Shown in pieces: positions 42,931-54,399 of a DNA stretch of 64,000 bases. The stretch covers positions 41,482 to 105,481 of the forward strand of contig NMRB01001444.1 of NCBI GenBank assembly GCA_002633025.1, written 5' to 3'. Position numbers and translations under genes: made by a program. The notes under the pieces are model-generated. The model was given only the letters and a program-made list of their open reading frames with translations. It was not told the origin of the DNA and made no database searches. Within the stretch, counting starts at the first letter, position 1. Every line of letters begins with the position of its first letter. Source of the DNA: Notospermus geniculatus. Its lineage: Eukaryota > Nemertea > Pilidiophora > Heteronemertea > Lineidae.

Positions 42931-44128
42931 TTTAGCTCACCTGTGAGCTTTTGTCGTGGTGCAGCGTCCGTCGTCCGTCGTCGTCGTCGTCGTCCGTTAG
43001 CATGGCACGTTTCGTAACCACTGGAGCTATTGATCTCAAACTTGGTACATATATACCCCTAGGTCAGATGACCTATGACACCACGTTTTGGTCCGATTCG
43101 ATTCTTGGCTTGGCCTCCAGGTGGCCAAAACCAAAAACACAAAAAGTGCAATAACTCCTGAACTAATGACTGGATCGTCTCATCATAGGTGTATCTAATT
43201 AGGATACATAACATATGTAACGGGTTTTTGATTTGACCTACTTCTCAAGGTCACAGAGGTCAAAGTTCTACAAAAGTGACGAACCTGCCACAGTTCTTCA
43301 TTATTTCATTGAGCATCTTCATATCTTGCATAAACATGTATTAGAGGGGTACCTTCAAAAATACTGAGTTTCAGTCCGATCGGACATCCAATATGGCCGC
43401 CAGGTGGCGTAACCTGAAAATCATCCAAGTGCTATAACTCAGGAACGGCTTGACCCAGAGTTCTCAAACTTGACATTTACCTCCCTCTAGGTGACCTTTA
43501 CAAGCACGTCAAATTTTGGCCTGATTAAACTTCCAATATGGCCGCCAGGTGGCGTAACCCGAAAATCATCAAATGTGCTGTAACTCAGGAACGACTTGAC
43601 CCAGAGTGCTCAAGTGTGCTATGTGGCTCCCTCTAGATGACCTTCATGTGCATGTGAAGTTTTGGCCCAATCGGACATCCAATGTGGCCGCCAGGTGGCG
43701 TAACCTGAAAATCATCCAAGTGCTATAACTCAGGAACGGCTTGACCCAGAGTGCTCAAACTTGATATTTACCTCTCTCTAGGTGACCTTTACAAACACGT
43801 CAAATCTCGGCCTGATTAAACTTCCAATATGGCCGCCAGGTAGCGTAACCCGAAAATCATCAAATGTGCTATAACTCAGGAACGACCTGACCCAGAGTGC
43901 GCAAATGTGCTATGTAGCTCCCTCTAGATGACCTTAATGTACATGTGAAGTTTTGGCCCCATTGGACATCCAATATGGCTGCCAGGTGGCATAACCCAAC
44001 AATCATTGAAGTCCTGCAACTTGGGAATGACTTGACCCAGATTGCTCATAACTGACATGTACCTCTCTCTGTTATTACACTGTTATGTCCAAACGGGTGA
44101 GCACATTGTCCATGGACCATTTCATGTT
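42930..44128 (+). mobile_element. GCTCACC-ended element, longer copy with expanded minisatellite
   Basis: Begins TTTAGCTCACCTGTGAGC directly after the CATTTCAT of the previous copy and ends GGTGAGCACATTGTCCATGG. It has about six ATATGGCCGCCAGGTGGCGT units; alternate units resemble each other most, giving a higher-order period near 290 bp. Confidence 0.75.
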
Positions 44129-44242
44129 GGGAATCACTGACGTCATTTGTTCAGTCCTCCGCGCAAATAGTACTAGTTTGGGTGCAGTGTCACTATATCG
44201 GGAGAATGCGGATAGGTGGCGCTGTGAGGAGTTTGTAAGGCC

Positions 44243-44305
44243 ATGATACTCCTGGTATCGGTCTCGATGATTTTAATCAACATCGACCAACATCCGACGC
44301 GAGGG
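44243..44305 (+). CDS. Candidate first exon of the 44.5 kb gene
   Basis: ATG at 44243 opens MILLVSVSMILI, a short hydrophobic signal-like stretch, followed by NIDQHPTRG and a donor GGG|GTAAAAG at 44305, phase 0. The acceptor at 44475 is also phase 0, so joining across a 170-bp intron keeps the frame. This is a proposal from splice signals; no paralogue support, because equivalent first exons of the other two genes were not found. Confidence 0.35.
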
Positions 44306-44475
44306 GTAAAAGAGACTATAGGTAACCAACACTCGCCTGGCCTTAGCTGCATTATACAATAAGAGAAGAATTGTCACTTAGTTACCTTTGGGACCCACCT
44401 GTCCAGCGGTGTTCTATAACCAATTCTGATGATAATGTGACTCGTTATTCTCTCTTGTCTAAATGATTCTTGAAG

Positions 44476-45468
44476 GAGCCAGCGAGGGTTAAGTATAAAC
44501 TAGGAAAAGTGATCCCTTTCCGACCACCGCTTATGTTAGCCAAGTATGATGTGTGGTTCCCAGTCGGTTCATCGGGGAAGATAGTACTCATTCAATCGTC
44601 GATAGAAACACCTTTTACGAATGTTGTTGTTTATGCTTACAAAGGTAGCTACTTTGGAATAGACTACAAGACGTCTTTTTTCAAAGATTTCAAAGGTTGT
44701 ATGACATGTATTTACTTGGGTTACATGTTGTTTTCTATTTCTATCCAACGGAAACGAACCTATCTACTGTATGACGTTAAAAGGGGGGCATTTGAAGGGA
44801 ACGTCATTATACCTAAAACAAATAAATGCCTTTCCCGAGGAGTAGACTACTTTGCAGTAAGTCTAGGATATGAGGGGAAAGTCGTCGTGGGTTGCCTTAG
44901 AAGTTTCATCGGCGCCACCATTTATGACATAAATTTGTCAAACAAAACTGGTCGCGTTCATTTTGTCCTTACAAATGGAATCGTCTTACCTTTGAGGAGG
45001 CCACCAAAGGTTATCATCAGAGATATTTACTGTTTTCAAGGAATATACCTCCTTGCCTATCTTCTCATTGATAATTACCGGCTAACAAAATACTCGCCGA
45101 GGCAGTTCTTGAGGTACTGCCGTGGTGGTCGTGCCATTCTAAAGTTCAGTTCGTTTTCCAATATGTTGTTCGTGATTTGTGTTCCAAGGCTTATTGCTGC
45201 CGGTATTACACGTATTTTTCACCCTAAGGACGGTCTAGTAAAAAAGGGCTCTGGAAAAAAAACGTTTACAGAGAAAATTGCGACCTTTCACCCGAACATC
45301 AACGATGGGGTTTCGACTCATTACATATTCAACCCCACCGATGGTGCGTTGTTGCACATTAAACGCTCTCCAAGGACGGCTCCAGGCATGCGAGAGCATT
45401 TCGTTTCAGTTGAAGTTTACGGTCGTGTGATAGGAGACTCAAATGCTGATGTCAGGTCGCACCCATGA
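44476..45468 (+). CDS. Novel paralogous family, member 1 (terminal exon)
   Basis: Function unknown. A 330-codon open exon. An acceptor TTCTTGAAG|GAG gives phase 0; the first in-frame ATG is at 44533, codon 20, but the 19 codons before it are conserved in position in the paralogues (KLGKVIPFRPPL here). Shared blocks: TPFTNVVVYAYKG (codons about 45-57), RTYLLYDVKRG with VIIPKTNKC (about 95-120), GATIYDINLSNKTGRVHFVL (about 150), LTKYSPRQFLRY, SNMLFVICVPR and THYIFNPTDGALLHI near the end. Alternating hydrophobic strands at about 45-60-residue spacing look like a beta-repeat fold, perhaps a propeller (inference). Basic, few cysteines. Its nearest relatives here are 47368-48432 and 58477-59439. 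Confidence 0.7.
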   Translation, partial: EPARVKYKLGKVIPFRPPLMLAKYDVWFPVGSSGKIVLIQSSIETPFTNVVVYAYKGSYFGIDYKTSFFKDFKGCMTCIYLGYMLFSISIQRKRTYLLYDVKRGAFEGNVIIPKTNKCLSRGVDYFAVSLGYEGKVVVGCLRSFIGATIYDINLSNKTGRVHFVLTNGIVLPLRRPPKVIIRDIYCFQGIYLLAYLLIDNYRLTKYSPRQFLRYCRGGRAILKFSSFSNMLFVICVPRLIAAGITRIFHPKDGLVKKGSGKKTFTEKIATFHPNINDGVSTHYIFNPTDGALLHIKRSPRTAPGMREHFVSVEVYGRVIGDSNADVRSHP

Positions 45469-46436
45469 TTGCCTGCAGCAGCGTTAAGCATTACGTTATG
45501 ACGCCACATGATCCAACGTCATCAGTACGTCATAATGGAACTTTATATCATGGATAGGACAGCGTGACTCTCAGTGACTTCAGATAATCTAAGTGATAAG
45601 AGAGTAATAAAATTCATTAAAATTGATAGAAAACCGTTGCCACGGTAACCAGGAAAGTAGAAGAAATAGGCGATTTATCAGAAAATGTGTGTTGGATGAC
45701 GTGTAAAGTCCGGCGCAGCCTTCGCGCGACCCAAAGGAATGCGGAAGTAGGCTTACCACAAACCACAGGCTGACCACAAATCTTATTCAACACACGACTC
45801 TTGAATAACCGATTGGACAGCGTGATCAAATTATACTCTGCTCCACTTTTACACGCAAAAACGAAAATTACAGGCAGCATATCTCTCATGAGTCCTTTAC
45901 TAGTGTGTAAACGCTGTAGAATGGCCGTAGAATGTATGAATTGCGAATAGACTGTAAATAGTGCCCAGTCATGTGCAGGCGATCGTCGTTGGTAACGCGG
46001 GGGTAGATGGCGTAATTAGGTAGCCGCAAGCTGTTGTCAGATTTCGTATTTCCGCATTCCATTGGGTCGCGCGAAAGCTGCGCCGGACTATACGATTGTC
46101 CAAAAAATTTGTAAAAAAACAACCGCAATTGGCGAAAATATAAGGGAGAATCATTTTTTAATGAAAACCTGATGTGGTTGCTATGGCAACGTTTCTTTCC
46201 CGACTTTCCGGTCATGCGATTTTGTGCGGTTTCTGATATGTTGTTGTCCAATCTCAAAACTACAAGAAACTGTTAAAAAAACTTTTGTTGCGATTTGTTC
46301 CAGATTCGGCAGTTTTTTCCATATACATGTATTGAGCCGACTATGCCGTCGCAAGTAGGGAACTGTTCCTGTCAGTAAAAAGTAATAGGCCAACATGGAA
46401 GTTTTTGCGACTATGCCGTCGCAAGGTCAACCTGAT
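45469..46436. repeat. Unannotated flank with an inverted pair
   Basis: GTCCGGCGCAGC.TTCGCGCGA (45709) is inverted near 46065-46088, suggesting an old element of roughly 380 bp. The 46354-46409 phrase (AGTAGGGAACTGTTCC, AATAGGCCAACATGGAAG) recurs at 46568-46623, on the other side of the next element. Confidence 0.5.
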
Positions 46437-46443
46437 ATTAGCA

Positions 46444-46567
46444 TAAAGCTAGATTCATACTTCGTTTTGCGTTTTGCGCTTTGCGCTTGTCCGTTCCCTA
46501 TGTTTACTTATGGTACCAACAATAAAACTACTTTTTCTACCAAAACGCAAAGTACGAATGTACCCTT
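46444..46567. repeat. Short foldback with TTTTGCG words (124 bp)
   Basis: TAAAGCTAGATTCATACTTCG and CAAAGTACGAATGTACCCTTA are imperfectly inverted; TTTTGCGTTTTGCGCTTTGC sits inside. It is flanked by a direct duplication of about 56 bp. Confidence 0.5.
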
Positions 46568-46623
46568 AGTAGGGAACTTTTCCCGTCAGTAAAAACTGAT
46601 AGGCCAACATGGAAGTATTTGCG

Positions 46624-47367
46624 GCCCAAATTTGAAATTACAAATTTATGTAACATATCAAATTCGTATGCTGGCCTAAATCTGTAGTTGATCGCGTGCT
46701 AAATGGTATCCAAGAGATTGAGGCCATGACAGTCATGTAATAATGCGTTCAGAGATTATTATTCCAAGCATGTAATTAGCACTAATATATCCAAGATGGC
46801 ATTACGTTTACACTGCCACAAGCCACAGGTTGATGAAATGGAGAGCCCCCTAGTGCCAATAGTCTGAGTTACTCTATTCAGAGTTACCGGAGCGTGGGCC
46901 ACAGAATTCCAGGAATTGGCCGTTCAATTTTGATTCCCCCCTCTTTTTGCAATTTCAAAGGATATAAAATCGTTATTTTTCAACATATTTAAAAAATTAA
47001 AAGACTTTTTTGATATAGTGAAGAAATAGCAGTTCAACTGTATGACTTTGAAGCTGTGCACGCATGGGGTTTTCATTATTTGTGTCTTTAGCCAGAAAGC
47101 TGAATAAACATTCCAGGCCAATTATCTGGACTTCACACCTCTTAATTGCACCCCTTCGAAAGGCGTTTTGAAGGGGTCGAAACGGATTTTTCCTCTGTGG
47201 GGTGTAAACGTCATGGCGGCGATCAATCATGTATTCATGCGCTGACATAACCAATTCTTTTCAGTGATAAAATCCTGTGCTACATGTACATCTCAGAGGG
47301 AGGTGGGCTCCCGAATGCAAATTTTACACGCCCGACGTGTTTGACCTCCTTTTCATCATGTTCATAG
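46624..47367. other. Upstream region of the 47.4 kb gene
   Basis: A first exon is expected here or further upstream, but no phase-0 donor with a convincing start was found. No repeat recognised. Confidence 0.3.
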
Positions 47368-48432
47368 GTAAACAAAGTTTACAACTACAGATTACGTCAT
47401 CGAATGTCGTTTATTCCACCAATCAGATCAACGAAAAACGGTCTTTCGGTTTCATTTCACCTTATCCAGCCATTTGTAACGGTACGTTACGTAGAACAGC
47501 CAGTGCCTTGGTCGAGGATCCTGGTGTACACTCCGCATCAAAATAACGTTTATCTGGTGTCATACAATTTCTCCTTCTATCTTGCTGTACTTAAAGGTTT
47601 CAAGGTCTGTTACAGGAGCATTCTTGACTATCACCTGAATATTCTTGTCAGGAAGACCGGCAGAAAATCTATCATTATTCAGGAAATACGGGTGTACCAG
47701 TTATCACGTGGGAAACTGACTGTAAATCTCCCTCCTCCGCCGAAAGAAAAATGCAAGGTATTTCATCTTACTTATGCAGCCAAACGCTGTATTAACACCG
47801 TGGATATGTTAAGATTTGTTGTTTATTGTTTCGTATCAGCACGATCAGCAATGTCCTTGACCTTTTACGACCTACAAGGGAAACTTGAGAATGGTAAAAT
47901 GACGCATGCTTTCCTCCAGAATTCAACTCTTCAATTTCAACTGCCGATCAAAATCGTGTGGGATAACCTGGATCGTCCCTGGCTGTGTCTGTTTCATGTG
48001 GCGAAATATCCCGTTCTCATCTTTATAAACACGGTCAAATATCGCTTGCAGATTCTCCTCATCGGTCAAAACTTATACAACCTACCTACAATACGGCAAC
48101 AAGAGGTTCCTATGCCAAAAATCTCCACTTACTTTATCATCACTAACGAAGCGTTGGGGTTGTTCGGTGTGAGTTTTTTGTACACAAGGAAAACAAAATA
48201 TAATCCATGGGGGTATTCTGGCTTTGAAATGCACAAGATTTGTACATCGAGTTTGAATGAAAACAATGATGTCATCAGTCCGCTACGGCTGGAAATGCAT
48301 GGAGTGAGTGACGATGATAGTAAACTAAACAGAGCGGACCAGGCAACTTTTGACCGAAACAGAAACGTGCGCATGATACGCCTAAAACATAAGAGATATG
48401 ACGTCGTAAATGTATTTTCACCTCTAAAATAA
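47368..48432 (+). CDS. Novel paralogous family, member 2 (terminal exon)
   Basis: Function unknown. A 354-codon exon after the acceptor TTCATCATGTTCATAG, phase 0, with a stop (TAG) formed by the acceptor itself in the same frame. The first ATG is at 47404. MSFIPPI ends exactly 19 codons into the exon, as PFRPPL and PFLPPL do in the other members. Shared blocks: LKGFKVCYRSILDYHLNIL (with FKDFKGCMTCIYLGYMLFS of member 1), LPPPPKEKC, TFYDLQGKLENGKM with NSTLQFQLPIKI (member 3: TIYEI, NSTRVPL), and TKYNPWGYSGFEM (member 3: NQYQPWGYYFKN). It carries about 50 extra residues before the PWGY block, possibly one more repeat. The C-terminus is basic. Confidence 0.7.
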   Translation, partial: VNKVYNYRLRHRMSFIPPIRSTKNGLSVSFHLIQPFVTVRYVEQPVPWSRILVYTPHQNNVYLVSYNFSFYLAVLKGFKVCYRSILDYHLNILVRKTGRKSIIIQEIRVYQLSRGKLTVNLPPPPKEKCKVFHLTYAAKRCINTVDMLRFVVYCFVSARSAMSLTFYDLQGKLENGKMTHAFLQNSTLQFQLPIKIVWDNLDRPWLCLFHVAKYPVLIFINTVKYRLQILLIGQNLYNLPTIRQQEVPMPKISTYFIITNEALGLFGVSFLYTRKTKYNPWGYSGFEMHKICTSSLNENNDVISPLRLEMHGVSDDDSKLNRADQATFDRNRNVRMIRLKHKRYDVVNVFSPLK

Positions 48433-49377
48433 ACCAGTATCCGTGTTTGCTTTCAATTTGAAATTTAGGGAAAACGGACCCGAATGGATGGTAGCGGTCA
48501 AAACAAGGGAAAACCAACGACGTTGATGCAAATGTAGGAAGGATAGTACAGGTCTCATGGCTTTTTCTCGGTGAAGCAAGTGAACTGGCCTGGATCCGGA
48601 TCGAACTGACTCCATGTGAACAGGGCCAAAGGGCTATTATTAAACATTTCAACGTTGTCATGCCTCATTCTTATATATCGTACCTCAAGAGAGAATCCGT
48701 GAATATGATTGGCCGAGACGCGTCACGTGAGCGGTGGTCATTTTTCAATGCATTGTCCACCGCTCACGAAAAACAAAATGGCGGCTTTTTTCATAAGACC
48801 GCTTCGAATGTCTGAAGTTAAATATTAAGCTAGGAATCCACCATTGACTTTCAAGCTGATTTTGCGTTGCGACTTGCTTTGCAACTTGGCAATCGATCGC
48901 CGGAGTGGACTCGCTAGACGTGATTTCCACCAATGGCGAAGATGTGGTCAATTTCAGTCGGCAGTCGGTCGGCGACCAGTATCAGTTCCTTGCGATCGTA
49001 TTCAATCGCAGGGAATGCTGATGTCAGGTCGACCTTGCGATGGCACAGAACAGGCGCCGACTGACTTTTCAGGATCACTTTGCGTCTGAGGCACGACCGC
49101 GTGGAACAAATCAGTCGCCGATATGGTGTGACATGACTGCAGTTGCGTCTCGACTGCGACGATCGGGATCAGTCACCGATCCAAATAATCAGCCAGCCAA
49201 TACCCAAAAAGACCTCTAATAAAAGTGTTGATGGCATCGGATGTTAAAGTTGTTCCAATGCATGGGTGACGGTAAGATCATGGAATGAACTTTCAGAATC
49301 ACCCGTTGGCCAAGGCGATTTTGACCTCTAAAGGTGAAATTTCAAGGTCAAAGGTCAAATAACTGACTTTATCATTG
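48433..49377. other. Unannotated stretch
   Basis: GCGACTTGC and GTCG/CGAC words near 48860-49180 resemble the word-rich foldbacks, but no clear termini were found. Confidence 0.35.
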
Positions 49378-49485
49378 GACCCAATAACTGAGCTTTGTAC
49401 AGGAGGATGGGACCCGATGTACAGCTAACTTTTGAACGGTGGGATTTACACCCCATAAATGTATTACCAACAGATAGAAACATGG
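49378..49485. repeat. Dispersed repeat, partner at 19812-19920
   Basis: Second copy of the GGGACCCGATGTACAGC / CACCCCATAAATGTATT sequence, same orientation. Confidence 0.7.
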
Positions 49486-50492
49486 TGCCTCTTAATCAAA
49501 TAAGCATGTTTTTAATTGTTTTCAGTTGTTATGTAATAAGAAATGACGTTGTTTTCTAAATTAACATAAAATTGGTCAAATTACATAAAACCGCCGTTCC
49601 CAATTACGGAACTGGTTAAAAACTACAACAAGCCTGGTGGCGTTAAGGTTCACGTAGTGAAGTTATTGTCGAAAAAAAATATCGCAATTGAGGGATATTG
49701 GGGCACCATTTTTAGAAATTCTGAACTTCCACCCGACATAGCCCTAAGGATAGTTCATTGGTTTGCCACCAGAGAAGTTATGGCACTACACGTAGAATCC
49801 AGGCCACGACTGTTAGAAGTCAATGCATGTAGTGGAAAAGGTCCGGAACGAAATTTGATTGGTTGGTGCCCTATTTGGAATATAATAGGAATTCCCTGAC
49901 ACATTAAGCCATGCACGTCGACATGGTCGAGGCCTACAAAAGGAAACCACAGTATTAACGAGACGTTCGTACAATACAACTATTTGGTTCCTACCAAATA
50001 TGGCAAACAATGGTTTGAAGACAAAGAAGTTAACATAGGTATTTTGGGCGAAAGGATTTGGTGAAACCTGTGACAGCTATCGGCTATACCACAATGTTTA
50101 TATGCAGCGGGAATTCCCTTCTCCATGATAACGTTAATATTGTTCGGCGATCTTATTCCAAGATTCAGTAAATTCAGTAAATTGCATCAACTCTCATGCT
50201 TCCGAGCTAAACTGCCGGAATTTTAGTGCCGAAGGTTGCATTTTTCTCAGTTGAGTATTATAAAATCAAGATAATGTCAACGTCTTGCAATAGATAAACA
50301 TGTTTAGAACAATTTGAACCTATTGGTAATCTGAAGTTCGATCTGATGACTTCAAAAAATGCATTTGAAGTGTGATAAATTTACAGTAGAGGCCTCCTGC
50401 GCATGCCCAGATTGATTTCTTCCGGTCGTCAATAATATTCTATTGGCTTTGCTGTGGAGGTGGGCGTCGACTACGCCGGTTTGGCTGCGTCA
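49486..50492. other. Unannotated stretch
   Basis: No gene or repeat recognised. Confidence 0.3.
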
Positions 50493-50582
50493 CCGTACTA
50501 TTTTTAGGAGGGCTTTCCCCATGTTGTGGCCGTTCTCCGAAAGGTGACGCCTCTATAGCAAATTCCCTTCCTAACAGTCGTG
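50493..50582 (-). repeat. Inverted copy of 2421-2510
   Basis: CCGTACTATTTTTAGGAGGG to CCTTCCTAACAGTCGTG is the reverse complement of the block inside the 2.3 kb duplication. Confidence 0.8.
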
Positions 50583-51234
50583 AGGCAGTGCTCATCCAGG
50601 AGGCGATTACCTACACTCGACGACCGGTATAGCATTCTGCCTGCTTTGTTCACCCACGTGGTGAAGATCGACTCATTATTCACAGGGGAGGCAGGCAAGG
50701 CGTGTTGATTTCTAACTAGGCCTTTCATAAGAGTTATCTACATTAATAATTCATACCTTCTCTCAAAAAGCGGCTAGTTTATTGTAACCTTCATCCCACA
50801 AAATGTATCATTTTACGCAAACAGCAAATTCGTTTGTGATGTTGATTTATACCTAACAATCCTGAAACCCCTACGCCTTCCAATAATAGGCTCGTCCTGC
50901 CTGTGTTATTCTGCCATGTATTGGATATCGCGAATGCACAGGGCGTTAAACGCAATTTTTAGGTCAACTAACGAATATTACGGTCCCAGAAGAAATCCGA
51001 AGCAGCAAATGTATATCTACTTTTGACTTATTAAGGTTATTCACTAAAAGTTCATCTCTATCGAAGGTTATCCGATTTCATTGGCTTCCAATCTTCAGCC
51101 TCACAATGAAAGTTTCCTGCGTGAGTGCGAAGCCCTGGTTATGATAATGTGAATAACCGCTCTATCGAGGAGTGAATCGGGCAAAACCGGTATGAAAAAA
51201 CCAATACCGCATCAAGCCGACGTGATAGTATCGC
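50583..51234. other. Unannotated stretch
   Basis: No gene or repeat recognised. Confidence 0.3.
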
Positions 51235-51420
51235 ACGCCGGAGTGGACATAATTCTGAATTAATATCCACATTAATTCAAACGAATTAATGTCTACATTA
51301 AATCGACCAATAGGATTTGATTTTTATATGTGGACATTAAATCGATTTAATGTCCACATTAAATCGATTTAATACCACCATTAATTCGATTTAATGTCCA
51401 CATTAATTCAAGCAGCTACT
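51235..51420. repeat. Palindromic tandem words TTAATGTCCACATTAA
   Basis: Variants of TTAATGTCCACATTAA joined by ATCGATT occur about six times; each unit of about 21-24 bp is nearly self-complementary, so the whole block can fold in several registers. Confidence 0.7.
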
Positions 51421-51521
51421 AACGCCGATAAATGCACAATCGACCAATCAGTGGAGGTTTCTTTATGTGGACAGTGGGTTGGCATATGAGATACTACGTG
51501 TACGTTCTTCTAAAGTTCTCG

Positions 51522-51566
51522 AATGCACACACACCCGAACCATGGAGAGATGGTTCGGGTGTGTGA
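51522..51566. repeat. Short hairpin
   Basis: CACACACCCGAACCAT is inverted as ATGGTTCGGGTGTGTG with an 8-bp loop. Confidence 0.75.
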
Positions 51567-51725
51567 TACACGCTCCGACTTGCGGTTAATACGTTCGAGC
51601 CAACTCGGGTCAGCACTTGGGGAAGATACGCATGTGCAGAAAACGTAAAACAAGTGTGAGAGGAATAAACACGAGCGCAAGTCCGTCAAACAAAGCCCGC
51701 TATTGTAATATTCGTATGGTCATGG

Positions 51726-51830
51726 GACCTGTTTCATAAAGTGACTTTAAGCTAATGGTACCATTAACTCAATGCATTTTCCATTTGGTTAAAGGTGCCA
51801 TTAGCTTAAAGTCACTTTATGAAACAGGCC
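51726..51830. mobile_element. 105-bp hairpin element, 5-bp duplication CATGG
   Basis: CATGG at 51721-51725 and 51831-51835. The arms GACCTGTTTCATAAAGTGAC and complement extend 33 bp or more with AAGCTAATGG. Same size class as 37691-37800 and 56104-56218. Confidence 0.85.
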
Positions 51831-51835
51831 CATGG

Positions 51836-52627
51836 TCTCTATAGCCACATATTCTAATCCCTCGCTGAACAATTGGACCGACTCCACTTTGATTTTCGCG
51901 GGACGTTGATCCCTGTCACAGTTCAGGAGACAATACTGGCCTATTTTGTCAATGGTGGGTGGTCGAAATAACTGATATTTTCATCCGCATCGTTGCAATA
52001 ATTTTTGTGCCCCTGGCGGGGCACCTCATCTTCTGTTTCTAAAAGGAATCTTTTTTTATTTTGTGTGCAAATCACATTTCTTCTACATACCCTAGAATCG
52101 GAGTTAAGACATCAATTCAGGTACGACAATGTCCAGCCCACTTCGGCCGGGTGGGTGGTTCCTATCATTGCATAAACTGATTAGACCTAAGCTTCAATTC
52201 ACTAGTCATTGCGGGGTAGACGGCATGATCCTGTCGGCCTAATCGTTATCACTTTTCATTACAGGGGCCTCATACCAGTATTGACCATGTTCTTTAAAGC
52301 GTAACAGGAAAGATGCTTTATTCAGAAAATGATCGCAGTTGGTAACCTCTATTACAACATTTCGCAAGGCCTACTGCCAATGTCACATTTCATGTGTCAG
52401 TTTTAATGGGGTTCATTGTGAATGAGCACTGGGCCTATTTGTGTTGGTAAACCAATCAGAAAGCAGCTTGTATTACAGGTTATCAATATGCAACCATGTG
52501 ACTGTCATAGTAATGAAGTGGGCTGATCTGCAGAGGTGATGCCTTAACTCCGATTCTAGGGTATTCAACCTCAGGACATCCGCACTCCTACCCTAAATTA
52601 TAAACTCCTCCTTGGTTCCGATAACCC
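51836..52627. other. Unannotated stretch
   Basis: AGAATCGGAGTTAAG (52090) and CTTAACTCCGATTCT (52545) are inverted and may bound a roughly 470-bp element. No gene recognised. Confidence 0.4.
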
Positions 52628-52735
52628 TGTGCCCATATTCATAAAACTACTTAAGTCTAAGTGTGGCACTTATCCTTTGTTTAACACAAAAGATAAGTAT
52701 CGCACTTTGACTTAAGTATGTTTATGAATATGGAC
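52628..52735. repeat. Short hairpin (ATATTCATAAA ends)
   Basis: GCCCATATTCATAAAACTAC is inverted at about 52717-52735. CCTGT/CCTGG flanks may be a 5-bp duplication with one change. Related to 24057-24166. Confidence 0.65.
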
Positions 52736-53279
52736 CCTGGATTGTTCTGTATGGAACAATTCACGTTGCTTTACAAAATAGGGTCTGCAGCTCGAACCAC
52801 TTGACCGAATCGGGATATCTTGGTGTCTTCTTTCTTCTAGAAATACTCTCCATCCAATGCCATCAATAGTTCTGGGCTCTGGGTTGTGGAAGTATGCCTG
52901 CCCGTTCTTTTGGACCACCCTGTATAAACCGCGCGACCGAAGTGTGAATCGGACAAAACCGGTGTGGAAATAAAAGTCACTACGTGAACCAATGGGCCAT
53001 ATGAATAAAAAACAGTACCTACTTTTACTAGCAATTTTGAAGTATATACTGCTGTCTGTATGAATAAAACTGAAGTAAATACTTGAAGTAAATAGTACCA
53101 ACTATTAGTAAAAGTATTTATTATTTACTAGTTCAGTAGTTGCTACAAAGTTAGTAAATACTCTAGTCGGTATGAATAAAGTGGAGTATTTACTCAGGTT
53201 TTTCAAGTACATACTCCAAATTTTCAAGGTAGCTCCAGACCTACCTTGAAGCCGAAGTGAGCAGACACAACTTGTTACA

Positions 53280-53549
53280 ATGGCAGCTTTTTTGCAAATT
53301 CTGGGCCAAAGGAAGGTATATGCCAATAGGCGAACGTGCCAGGAATACAGGTACCACGCCCTATTCCGCTTTCATGAGGAAAATGTAGTTTGGTTGGTTC
53401 AACATTTTATACACTCACTAGCCAAGTATTGCAACAGGTTTTTACTTAATTTCTCCACAGTCAGTCATCGGTCTTTGATTTTCGAATGTGGATGTGACAC
53501 TTTGAGGTATAATAGGCCTGTTTGTTCAAAACGTTTTAAGGAAAAGTGA
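53280..53549 (+). pseudogene. Possible Harbinger transposase N-terminus
   Basis: ATG at 53280 opens a 89-codon frame with YRYHALFRFHEENVVWLVQH, which resembles the helix ahead of the Harbinger DDE domain. It then degenerates. A second MAAF start with a basic stretch (NKPRKRR) occurs at 54223. The match is weak and rests on pattern and on the surrounding inverted, word-rich termini. Confidence 0.35.
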
Positions 53550-53743
53550 ATATATCATGAAAATATCAGAATATCAAAATATCACCCATTTGATATCTCG
53601 AACATTTTGAAGTGCAAGACGACCACATTTTTACAAAATGAAAACAACGGAAATTCATTCACAACTGCGAAAAAATTAAGCTGAAAATATGCATCATTTT
53701 CGTGTTATATGTCATAAAAAATGCCCAATTTTGTAAAAATATC

Positions 53744-54111
53744 NNNNNNNNNNNNNNNNNNNNNNNNNNNNNNNNNNNNNNNNNNNNNNNNNNNNNNNNN
53801 NNNNNNNNNNNNNNNNNNNNNNNNNNNNNNNNNNNNNNNNNNNNNNNNNNNNNNNNNNNNNNNNNNNNNNNNNNNNNNNNNNNNNNNNNNNNNNNNNNNN
53901 NNNNNNNNNNNNNNNNNNNNNNNNNNNNNNNNNNNNNNNNNNNNNNNNNNNNNNNNNNNNNNNNNNNNNNNNNNNNNNNNNNNNNNNNNNNNNNNNNNNN
54001 NNNNNNNNNNNNNNNNNNNNNNNNNNNNNNNNNNNNNNNNNNNNNNNNNNNNNNNNNNNNNNNNNNNNNNNNNNNNNNNNNNNNNNNNNNNNNNNNNNNN
54101 NNNNNNNNNNN
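53744..54111. other. Assembly gap (368 N)
   Basis: Undetermined bases; translations across it are meaningless. Confidence 0.99.
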
Positions 54112-54399
54112 ATATGAATAATCAGCAGTATTCACTAGGACTTTCCCAGTTATTACTTGAAATTTTCAAGGTAGCTCCAGACCTACCTTGGACATCGAAG
54201 CATACAGAAGTTTAATAAAAATCATGGCAGCGTTTATGAATAAACCGCGGAAAAGAAGGTGTATGAGCCAAGAAGAACATGTTCTGAGTAGAATTACAGA
54301 TGCCTTTAGCGATTTGAAGAGGAAAATGTATGGATCGCACAGAACGTCCTAGTAGAAAGTACAGGTGTTATATTTGCAGGGGTTTCTGTGAATGAGTGT

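Noticed and set aside
51235-51420. Possible CRISPR-like array
   Set aside because: Units are contiguous palindromic words without unique spacers, and the genome is eukaryotic.
52712-53101. Protein-coding gene with GWRVFLEERRH
   Set aside because: It resembles a second locus near 36.6 kb and lies beside a mariner-type TTTTGGACCACCCTGTA end, so it is more likely transposon sequence.
53659-54215. Long open frames across the N block
   Set aside because: They consist almost entirely of undetermined bases.
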